Positions 1 through 5,513 of a stretch of DNA of 5,537 nucleotides are shown one piece after another. Every line of letters starts with the position of its first letter. Positions within the stretch are counted from its first letter, which is position 1. This stretch comes from Methylophaga sp. GTDB taxonomy: Bacteria > Pseudomonadota > Gammaproteobacteria > Nitrosococcales > Methylophagaceae. The position numbers and the translations under genes were made by a program. Location of the stretch: NCBI GenBank assembly GCA_014762585.1, contig JABURN010000158.1:1-5537 (forward strand). Direction: 5' to 3'. The notes under the pieces were generated by a model that worked only from the letters and a program-made list of their open reading frames with translations, had not been told where the DNA came from and did not search any database.

Positions 1-25
1 AAAATAATTCAGGTTTGGATCGCAT

Positions 26-55
26 AAAAACGCCGGCTTTTGCCGGCGTTTTTTT
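26..55. terminator. Strong rho-independent terminator, symmetrical and probably bidirectional
   Basis: A perfect 7-bp GC stem (CGCCGGC at 31-37 with GCCGGCG at 42-48) closes a TTTT loop. It is flanked by five A on the left (26-30) and seven T on the right (49-55). The T run fits termination of a plus-strand gene ending left of the window, and the A run would serve a minus-strand transcript as well. Since no minus-strand gene approaches from the right, its main job is probably to isolate the lipoprotein transcription unit from the gene upstream. Confidence 0.93.
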
Positions 56-140
56 GCCCTTTATCACCGGCTTATTAAATCGTCTTTGGCTATCTCAAGC
101 CTGGAACTATTCCTTAATAAAGCCATGAAAAGCTCACTAT

Positions 141-197
141 ATGAGTCTCTTTGAATACGTCTGAAAATAATGAGAGTAGTGTTTGAACATGAGTCTC
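141..197. repeat. 9-bp direct repeat pair in the leader of the lipoprotein gene
   Basis: ATGAGTCTC occurs at 141-149 and again at 189-197, 48 bases apart start to start, in the non-coding leader. Each copy contains the odd-length palindrome GAG-T-CTC, so the pair could be binding sites for a regulator. A chance repeat is also possible in a region this short. No convincing sigma-70 promoter could be fixed in 56-249; the best -10-like string is TATATG at 138-143, without a good -35. Confidence 0.35.
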
Positions 198-236
198 AGC
201 GGAAATCAATCACAGATCCGTACACATGCCCGACTT

Positions 237-241
237 AGGAG
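237..241 (+). promoter_or_regulatory. Shine-Dalgarno site deciding the lipoprotein start
   Basis: AGGAG lies 8 bases before the ATG at 250. The earlier in-frame ATG at 226 has no comparable site and would add eight residues ahead of the signal peptide, so 250 is preferred. Confidence 0.85.
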
Positions 242-249
242 CTAAAGCC

Positions 250-783
250 ATGTTTTCGTATCTGTTGAAAACGCTTGTGGTCGCGACAGCGGTTTTTAGT
301 GTTGTTGCCTGTGGAGAAGAAGAGGTCTCTGGAGACAGTTTCAACGAACAACAGGATTACATTCCCGTTGTGCCGGTACCGGAAAATCTGCAGGGCGGGA
401 TGCCGGCAGAAAAACCCAAAGAAATGCTCTCAGTCAGTGATCCGACCCCGCCTGAAGTCTGGTTATTGTCGCTTTATCAGAAAAAGCCCGGCCATGACCC
501 GTCAAGGGATACCGCTTACTATCAGCAACTGCTGGAACAATTGCAGTTGCATGTTCATGAGGACAAAAGAGTGATTGCCAACAGGCTGGTTCAGGTGACC
601 CGGCAATTGACTGAAAAAGGGATAGAGGCCGATCAGGATCACTTATTGGTGGATTTTGCCAATTATCTGCCCACAGTCGAAGGCACTTATGTGTTCGGCG
701 AACTGATGGCTAATTACAGCAATCTGCGCCAGCAGCAAATCGGTCATGAGCGAGCGATGCAGCGTCTGTTTGAACTGATTTGA
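250..783 (+). CDS. Small outer-membrane-type lipoprotein of unknown function
   Basis: A 177-residue protein with a lipoprotein signal peptide: one Lys (K7), a hydrophobic core at about 9-19, and the lipobox V18-V-A-C21. Cys21 would be lipidated by Lgt and become residue 1 after LspA cleavage. The next residue is Gly, not Asp, which by the Lol rule suggests the outer membrane. After a short acidic stretch (EEE, 23-25) comes a Pro-rich linker (about 39-69). The rest (about 70-177) is Gln-, Leu- and charge-rich and looks helical. I recognise no domain or catalytic motif. The start at 250 is chosen because of the AGGAG site and because it places the signal peptide at the N-terminus. An in-frame ATG at 226 is the alternative. 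The metalloprotein gene follows 13 bases after the stop, so the two are probably co-transcribed. Function is unknown; a role as partner or anchor of the downstream protein is only inference from adjacency. Confidence 0.85.
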   Translation: MFSYLLKTLVVATAVFSVVACGEEEVSGDSFNEQQDYIPVVPVPENLQGGMPAEKPKEMLSVSDPTPPEVWLLSLYQKKPGHDPSRDTAYYQQLLEQLQLHVHEDKRVIANRLVQVTRQLTEKGIEADQDHLLVDFANYLPTVEGTYVFGELMANYSNLRQQQIGHERAMQRLFELI

Positions 784-796
784 GAAAAAGAATTTT

Positions 797-1225
797 ATGG
801 ATGCATTACTTCAAAGTCTGTTTGTCTGGGCAGTAACACTGACCGCTTACAGTGATCCCGGTTACCTGCCAAAATTGTCGGCAGTGACGCAGGAAGCGCT
901 TTCAAGCACCCTATGTGGGGGTAATTACTGTACTGCTGTTGCCTACTACGACACTGATACTGAAACCATCTTTTATGATAAGCGCATGGCATTGGCCTCC
1001 GACCATGCTGCCAGAGGTTTTGTGCTGCATGAGATGGTGCATTTTCTGCAACATAAGAACGGGGTCATGGAAACAACGGATACATCCTGTGAGCGCAGAA
1101 TCGAACTGGAGCGGGAAGCTTACCGTGTGCAGCAGTTCTTTCTTAAAGCGCATAAAATGGATACGCTCCAGGTTGATCTTGCAGTAGCGGTGTTACCCAG
1201 CCTGTGTGCAGAGCAACAGGAATAA
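797..1225 (+). CDS. Small HExxH putative zinc metallopeptidase, DUF6647-like
   Basis: A 142-residue protein whose centre carries H78-E-M-V-H82, a HExxH zinc site, in the context VLHEMVHFLQH. A helix with E103, E105 and E107 followed by AY lies 21-25 residues on, and E107 is the best candidate third ligand of a gluzincin-type site. This layout, with FLQ after the motif, an E-x-AY-x-x-Q helix and a conserved Cys near the C-terminus, resembles what I recall of DUF6647; I could not search. Four Cys (40, 45, 98, 137) could form disulfides, suggesting an extracytoplasmic protein. The N-terminus (LLQSLFVWAVTLTAY) is hydrophobic but lacks the basic residues of a clear signal peptide, so export is uncertain. 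The ribosome site is weak (GAGAAAAAG, 782-790), consistent with coupling to the lipoprotein gene 13 bases upstream. Its stop directly abuts the mxaL stop on the other strand. Peptidase activity and substrate are not shown. Confidence 0.8.
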   Translation: MDALLQSLFVWAVTLTAYSDPGYLPKLSAVTQEALSSTLCGGNYCTAVAYYDTDTETIFYDKRMALASDHAARGFVLHEMVHFLQHKNGVMETTDTSCERRIELEREAYRVQQFFLKAHKMDTLQVDLAVAVLPSLCAEQQE

Positions 1226-2203
1226 TTACCTGACCGGCCTCAGACGCTGAGGCCATTTGGACCGGAATGGGTGGTAGCAGAAAACCATCAGTAACACTGC
1301 CAGCAATGCAGCAACGGCATTCAAACGGGTCGGCTGCACCTGTCGGTCAACAAAGGCCTCATGTTTGAGTGCTAGTGACAGACCGGCATCGTCCTGCAGA
1401 TGGTGGAAATGCATTTTTGTCTGTTTAGCCAGCTTGGTCAGATAGTCTTCATGGACATTGGATAAATGCTCCGTGCCAACTACCTTGGCCGTTCCCCAGG
1501 GACCATTTCGTGGAATATAGCCTTCGACTCTGCTGGGATCTTCGGGCAGCCCGAAACGGCTTGCATGCGGCACATCCTCAGCGGTATAGAAGCCAATCTG
1601 TTTACCCTCCTCATCAAACTTGGGAATTTTACTTTTCTGATGCTGACCGACACCCACGATAAGACCGCTTCGCCAGTCTTCCGCTGTGTCCTGCAGCATC
1701 TCGATATAGCTGTAATCCGGCGCATAGCGCGGGTTGACCGGTGGGGCTTCATGGCCGTCGGTGAAAAATACCAGCTTGTTCCCTACCAAGACATCACTCT
1801 GCATCAGTTCCAGTGTGTTGTAGAGCGCCTGGTTGATATTACTGTCGGCCACCCAGGCCATGCGCCAGTCGAGTTCCTTAATGCTGGCTTCCAGTACCGG
1901 ATAATCGGCACAGACCTCAATCGGTGAGTAAAGCAGGGCGGGACTGCGTTCAGTGAAAACGCCAAGTCCGATTTTTGAGCCGCAGGGAAGACTGCGTGCC
2001 ACAGCCAGCATGGCATTTTTACTGCGTTCAAGCCTGCTTATAGCGCCGCCGTCGGCATCGCTGTAATCCTGAACGTTCATGCTGCGGGTGATATCCAGCA
2101 TAAATACATAGTTATAGGTTTTGACCGGAAAAGGCAGTGGCGGTAGAAATAATGCCAGCAGGGTAAAAAACGCGGCGGCGATCAGGCTGATGAGGCGGAC
2201 CAT
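1226..2203 (-). CDS. mxaL: MxaL, VWA-domain protein for calcium insertion into methanol dehydrogenase
   Basis: A 325-residue membrane-anchored von Willebrand factor A protein. An N-terminal membrane segment (about 4-25) is followed by a VWA domain from about 30 to 280, then a second hydrophobic segment (about 294-310) and a basic cytosolic tail. The MIDAS motif is D37-I-T-R-S41, a DxTxS variant of DxSxS. S121 sits where the Thr ligand usually lies, and D149 (FFTDG) is the distal Asp. C74 and C98 could form a disulfide in the periplasm. The opening YNYVFMLDITRSMNVQDY and the position as last gene of the mxa run identify it as MxaL rather than a Bat-type VWA protein. In Methylobacterium, mxaL mutants make inactive, calcium-free methanol dehydrogenase. 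The start is supported by AGGAG at 2214-2210, six bases upstream. No mxaD follows: a convergent gene abuts the stop codon. Confidence 0.92.
   Translation of the reverse strand: MVRLISLIAAAFFTLLALFLPPLPFPVKTYNYVFMLDITRSMNVQDYSDADGGAISRLERSKNAMLAVARSLPCGSKIGLGVFTERSPALLYSPIEVCADYPVLEASIKELDWRMAWVADSNINQALYNTLELMQSDVLVGNKLVFFTDGHEAPPVNPRYAPDYSYIEMLQDTAEDWRSGLIVGVGQHQKSKIPKFDEEGKQIGFYTAEDVPHASRFGLPEDPSRVEGYIPRNGPWGTAKVVGTEHLSNVHEDYLTKLAKQTKMHFHHLQDDAGLSLALKHEAFVDRQVQPTRLNAVAALLAVLLMVFCYHPFRSKWPQRLRPVR
1236..1254. terminator. Hairpin between convergent genes, possible weak bidirectional terminator
   Basis: A perfect 8-bp stem (GGCCTCAG 1236-1243, CTGAGGCC 1247-1254) closes a 3-base loop. It begins 10 bases after the plus-strand stop and lies within the last ten codons of mxaL. 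The bases after it are only mildly T-rich on either side (ATTTGG on plus, GGTCAGGTAATTATT on minus), so it is not a classic intrinsic terminator. It could still pause polymerase or protect 3' ends. No better terminator is visible between the two converging units. Confidence 0.45.
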
Positions 2204-2209
2204 ATCAGA

Positions 2210-2214
2210 CTCCT
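2210..2214 (-). promoter_or_regulatory. Shine-Dalgarno site of mxaL overlapping the mxaK stop
   Basis: On the minus strand AGGAG (2214-2210) stands six bases before the mxaL ATG at 2203. It shares bases with the TAG stop of mxaK (2215-2213), so ribosomes ending mxaK stop on the initiation site of mxaL. Confidence 0.8.
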
Positions 2215-2782
2215 ATGGCAGGCCCAGTGGAAAACCGGGCATCGCTGACCATAATTCTTCTGAGCTTTCCTCAGCTGCCTTGGATTCCTGAAGATCACCC
2301 AGAGGAAGATCACGGGACAGACGTTGTGCCGCCTCCAGGTTATATTTTGCTGCCCAGAAGTCTGGATCTTGTTTGAGGGCGCTACGGAAGAGATCTTTGG
2401 CGACATCGGCCAGTGCAGTAGCCCGATCGATGCCCATCTGTTCTGCGACCTTAATCGCCTGTTCCAGGTACAGATTACCCATATTGTAGTGAATCACTTT
2501 GACAAAATCAGGCGCCACGGCACGTTCTGCCCTGCCGTAGGCATCCACAGCCGCTTCAAACAAACCTTGCTGATGCAGGTGCCAGGCATAGGCGAACTGG
2601 TTTTCAGACTGACTGAGATCGACATCATCGGCCTTGATAAAACGGCCGGTTTCAAGTTGTTGCAGTGTCTGGTTAATACCGCTTAATCGTTGCCTTTCAA
2701 GCACTGATAAACCGAGCAACACCAGCAAGATGATTAATCCAAACACCAGCAAAGAGCGCAGGTAGACACGCCGCAGAGTCAT
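2213..2782 (-). CDS. mxaK: MxaK, membrane-anchored TPR-like protein of methanol dehydrogenase maturation
   Basis: A 189-residue protein with a basic N-terminus (MTLRR), one membrane anchor (about 8-28) and a periplasmic helical domain. Residues about 62-90 and 94-152 read as TPR-like helix pairs (for example AYAWHLHQQGLFEAAVDAYG, then an FRSALKQDPDFWAAKYNLEA helix pair). The tail (165-177) is acidic, Ser/Glu-rich and probably disordered. Such domains usually bind partner proteins. In Methylobacterium, mxaK together with mxaA and mxaL is needed for calcium incorporation into methanol dehydrogenase. Position between mxaC and mxaL and the small size match MxaK; a BatB/BatC-type TPR protein would be the wider-family alternative. 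The ATG overlaps the mxaC stop by four bases (ATGA), and a GGAG (2794-2791) lies eight bases upstream inside mxaC, so translation is coupled. Confidence 0.87.
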   Translation of the reverse strand: MTLRRVYLRSLLVFGLIILLVLLGLSVLERQRLSGINQTLQQLETGRFIKADDVDLSQSENQFAYAWHLHQQGLFEAAVDAYGRAERAVAPDFVKVIHYNMGNLYLEQAIKVAEQMGIDRATALADVAKDLFRSALKQDPDFWAAKYNLEAAQRLSRDLPLGDLQESKAAEESSEELWSAMPGFPLGLP

Positions 2783-3759
2783 GATCTTTTCTCCAGCAGT
2801 TTGACCGCGATTAACAGCAGCAGTCCCAGCAGCGCGATACTGTATAACCAGACCGAGAGGGGCTGTCGCGGAATCTTTTCTTCATAGATTAGTGGCAGGC
2901 TTTCCAACTCATCCAGCTCAGCAATAGAGTCCTGCAGAGATTCGACGGTATCGACCTCGTAAGCATGGTAGGGAACGGATAAGGTGTTAAAAAACTTGTG
3001 CAGATGGCGTTCGGGCATCACTCGTGGATTATCATCCTGGGGTGAGCCCGGTTCGCTATAAATACCGAGTCCGTTCTCGGTACGCAGGAAAAACCAGTAA
3101 AGGCTGACCCGATAACGTTCAAACCACTCTCGTAAGGTCTTCTGGGCGCGGTGGTCAAGCGATGCGGCCCCATCCGAGACCAGCACGATGACCCGCGAAC
3201 CCGTGTGTGGCTGATCTTTAAAATAACTCAGCCCCATGCCAAGTCCCTTAGCAACATTAGTGAAAGCCAGGCCGGGTGTTTCCATGCTGTTGATGGCGGC
3301 CTGAATCGCGGATTTATGTTCGGTCAGCGGGCTGACATAAAACGGCTGGGTGCTGAAACCGGCGACACCAAGCAGATCATGTGGACGGTTGCTGACAAAC
3401 TCAGACAGCAGTCGCCTTGCCGCCTGTGCCTTTGACTGCTCATTTTCGTCCGGAGTCTTTCCGCCAAAGGTTTCATTCATACTGGCACTGCGGTCCAGTA
3501 CGAAAACGATATGGGCACCGTTGCCGGTGCGACTGACCGTCTGCTCGAGGATATGCAGTCCGGCCATGCCGATAATCAGACTTGCGATACTGATAATGGC
3601 AGAGGCCAGAATCAAGCGATGAAGCCAGATGGTGACCGGACTGAGCATAACAAGCGGAATGCTGGCAGCAGCACGCCGTTCAAACAGGCTGGATGCCAAT
3701 GGCAACAGGCAGAGGGGTAACAGCAGCAATAGCCAGGGATGTGAGAAAGCCAGATTCAT
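2779..3759 (-). CDS. mxaC: MxaC, VWA-domain membrane protein of methanol dehydrogenase maturation
   Basis: A 326-residue protein with the BatA-like plan: two N-terminal membrane segments (about 7-24 and 46-68), a VWA domain (about 82-270) and a C-terminal membrane segment (about 302-321) ending in basic EKRS. The basic FERR loop between the first two segments should be cytosolic, which places the VWA domain in the periplasm. The metal-ion site is complete: D89-R-S-A-S93, T167 in AFTN, and D196 in VSDG. MxaC is required for methanol oxidation in Methylobacterium, but its precise step is not established; a complex with MxaL, MxaK and MxaA is inferred from the shared operon. The ATG overlaps the mxaA stop (ATGA, 3759-3756) and has no clear Shine-Dalgarno site, so it probably depends on ribosomes finishing mxaA. 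The last four bases overlap mxaK. Confidence 0.9.
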   Translation of the reverse strand: MNLAFSHPWLLLLLPLCLLPLASSLFERRAAASIPLVMLSPVTIWLHRLILASAIISIASLIIGMAGLHILEQTVSRTGNGAHIVFVLDRSASMNETFGGKTPDENEQSKAQAARRLLSEFVSNRPHDLLGVAGFSTQPFYVSPLTEHKSAIQAAINSMETPGLAFTNVAKGLGMGLSYFKDQPHTGSRVIVLVSDGAASLDHRAQKTLREWFERYRVSLYWFFLRTENGLGIYSEPGSPQDDNPRVMPERHLHKFFNTLSVPYHAYEVDTVESLQDSIAELDELESLPLIYEEKIPRQPLSVWLYSIALLGLLLLIAVKLLEKRS

Positions 3760-4694
3760 TTAACGGCACTGACCTTATCAGCTGCCGCCATCTGTCGAGA
3801 TAAATTCAGGCAATCCTGAATCACCGATTCAGCGGGCTGTTTATCCAGAAAAAAAGCCGCTCGGGACTGTTCAAAAAATTCTCTGAGCTGCTGACGCAGG
3901 CCACGAAACTGGGGGAACAGGATTAGAAAATCGTCGAGTTGATCGGCAAATACCGATGTCTCAGCACGCCGGTTAATCGCCTGATGCACTGCCTGCAGAC
4001 AGGCAAGGTAATCATCGTTGGTGTTCAGGCCGCCACGCTGTCGGCGGCGTATTTGTTTTGCTGCTTCACTGAAGGGTGATTGCCCCAGTTTTGGCAAAAG
4101 CCCGTGGAGCCATAAAAGCATCATGAGGATCAGAATGATAGCCACGATCAGCATGGTGATACGCTGATTGAGCTCGTTCAGTGAGAAGTTTGAGGGGGCA
4201 ATAGCCGCTTTCATAAAAGCGGCAACATTGTTTTCATTGCCGACCCCACTGGGGGTGATCTCCTTGATCGGGGACATCGTAAAATCCCAGTCAGGCAGGC
4301 GCAGCTGGTAACGTTCATCGCCAGCAGAAAAGTCGAGTGTGATGGCGGGGATGTTTAGGGTTCTGACATCGAGTGGGGCATAGAAAGTCTGATATTTAAG
4401 GTCGATAAGATACAGTGTCTGGTCATCAGACTCTTTTGTCGAAACCGAGACGTCCCGCAGTTCCAGCCAGTAAGTCAGTTCTCCCGCTTGTGGCAGCGAG
4501 GACTGAATGAGCTTGAAGGGGGCTTTGACTCTGATAACAAAGCGATGATGGATCAAGTCGCCCACCATGATCCCGTAGTTGCGGCCCTGGTCCTGTTGCA
4601 GAATGCTTGCAGTCGCGGTCGCTTCGTTTGCCGTTACTGCATTAGGGCCGGCGAGCCAGGCTAATAACAAGATAATGATAAAACAGCGTTTCAT
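3756..4694 (-). CDS. mxaA: MxaA, membrane-spanning protein for calcium insertion into methanol dehydrogenase
   Basis: A 312-residue protein with a Sec signal peptide (MKR, hydrophobic core 5-15, likely cleavage after VTA at residue 22). A periplasmic, beta-rich domain follows (about 23-175), then one membrane helix (about 179-198). The cytosolic tail (about 200-312) begins with a basic patch (RRRQR, 216-220). It continues as a helical segment with FADQLDDFLILFPQF and SRAAFF, resembling the tails of DUF4381/BatD-like proteins. MxaA is known to be needed for calcium insertion into MxaF. The topology suits a link between the cytosolic MxaR/MxaS pair and periplasmic partners, which is inference. 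It starts 15 bases after the mxaS stop with GAGG (4705-4702) seven bases upstream, and its stop overlaps the mxaC start. The name rests on position, length and topology more than on a distinctive motif. Confidence 0.87.
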   Translation of the reverse strand: MKRCFIIILLLAWLAGPNAVTANEATATASILQQDQGRNYGIMVGDLIHHRFVIRVKAPFKLIQSSLPQAGELTYWLELRDVSVSTKESDDQTLYLIDLKYQTFYAPLDVRTLNIPAITLDFSAGDERYQLRLPDWDFTMSPIKEITPSGVGNENNVAAFMKAAIAPSNFSLNELNQRITMLIVAIILILMMLLWLHGLLPKLGQSPFSEAAKQIRRRQRGGLNTNDDYLACLQAVHQAINRRAETSVFADQLDDFLILFPQFRGLRQQLREFFEQSRAAFFLDKQPAESVIQDCLNLSRQMAAADKVSAVK

Positions 4695-4709
4695 GATTTT
4701 GCCTCAGGG

Positions 4710-5513
4710 CTAAATCGCAAAAAAACGACTCATCTGCTTCGCTTCATAGTGATCCAACAGCCAGAAAGGACGCTGATTGAAGCCACGACACTGGGTATTC
4801 AGATAGTGCTGACGTTCCTGGTAGCGCCGCCTAATCAGTTCTCTTTGATTGGGGGTCACAAACACCAGTGTGCTTTTGCCTGTTTCCAGATCGGTCATTT
4901 CAACAAAACGCCACAAGGGATAATCGTCATATTCGCGGCTTTGCCAGCAAATCACGGGTACCACGGCATGCGCTGACAGGGCTGTGAACAGAGCATGCAG
5001 TTGCCATTCTGGCCAGTGAAAATCAGAGATCAGAAAGATCAGAGATTGCCTGCCGGGCAAAACACGTTGAATTTCCATATACGCAGAAGCCTGATTATGT
5101 TCCGGACCCACTGTGTCGAAAGCGGTTTGCAAACTATCGGCATCCGTCAGGGCTTGCAATTCATCCGTGAATAAATACGCCGTCATCTCATCTCCTGCTG
5201 CAGCAACAGACTGGCAGATACTGTCGAACAGCTTGCTTACCATGTTGACTTTATCGCCATAAATCATCGATGAAGAGCCATCTACCAGCACCAGGACATC
5301 CAGTTTGCTGCGCTGACGATAACTTCGTACCTGCAGGTTTTCGAATGGATCGGTCAGGCTGGCATTGAGATCAATACGGGCCGGCTCCGGCTCATCAAGA
5401 AAATGCGTTTTGCGATAAAACTCCGACCCCGGTCCGCGCTGACGGCTTTTATGCCCGCCAGGCATCAGGCTGCTGACCATGGCAGTCGTTTTGTAATCGA
5501 ATACCTGGCTCAT
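4710..5513 (-). CDS. mxaS: MxaS, DUF58 protein with VWA fold, partner of MoxR ATPase
   Basis: A 267-residue cytosolic protein without signal peptide or membrane segment. The N-terminal part carries the DUF58 signature: PGGHKSRQRGPGSEFYR (18-34), then IDLNAS (47-52). The VWA-like core starts with the intact metal-site motif D78-G-S-S-S82-M and has D164 (LISDF) as distal acidic residue; the usual Thr ligand is not obvious. DUF58 proteins are typically encoded beside MoxR AAA+ ATPases and are thought to be their adaptors or substrates. The exact role of MxaS in methanol oxidation is not defined. The chosen ATG overlaps the probable mxaR stop (ATGA, 5513-5510) and has no Shine-Dalgarno site, which fits coupled translation. 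The frame stays open to the window edge (eight further codons), so an upstream start cannot be excluded, but it would overlap mxaR further. It ends with TAG. Confidence 0.9.
   Translation of the reverse strand: MSQVFDYKTTAMVSSLMPGGHKSRQRGPGSEFYRKTHFLDEPEPARIDLNASLTDPFENLQVRSYRQRSKLDVLVLVDGSSSMIYGDKVNMVSKLFDSICQSVAAAGDEMTAYLFTDELQALTDADSLQTAFDTVGPEHNQASAYMEIQRVLPGRQSLIFLISDFHWPEWQLHALFTALSAHAVVPVICWQSREYDDYPLWRFVEMTDLETGKSTLVFVTPNQRELIRRRYQERQHYLNTQCRGFNQRPFWLLDHYEAKQMSRFFAI

Noticed and set aside
114..143. Possible sigma-70 promoter (TTAATA with TATATG)
   Set aside because: Both boxes match only four of six consensus bases, which is too weak in an AT-rich leader to annotate.
226..249. Upstream ATG for the lipoprotein
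   Set aside because: It would add eight residues before the signal peptide and has no Shine-Dalgarno site, whereas the ATG at 250 has AGGAG at ideal spacing.
275..574. 99-codon frame overlapping the lipoprotein gene
   Set aside because: It starts inside the lipoprotein gene without a ribosome site; the lipobox and AGGAG site support the other frame.
1466..1927. 153-codon open frame on the plus strand
   Set aside because: It is antisense to the mxaL VWA domain, has no ribosome site or recognisable domain, and reads as a by-product of mxaL codon use.
2324..2686. 120-codon open frame on the plus strand
   Set aside because: It lies antisense within mxaK, whose product has clear family features; nothing supports it as a gene.
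4029..4048. GCCGCC/GGCGGC stem in mxaA
   Set aside because: Six base pairs with an 8-base loop inside the Arg-rich RRRQRGG codons; explained by codon composition.
1226..5513. Reading the operon as a Bat (aerotolerance) MoxR/DUF58/VWA cluster
   Set aside because: The Bat order has a short DUF4381 gene, a long VWA-TPR fusion and BatD. Here the small separate TPR protein, the two-domain MxaA and the DITRSMNVQDY-type last VWA protein fit mxaS-A-C-K-L in order and length.
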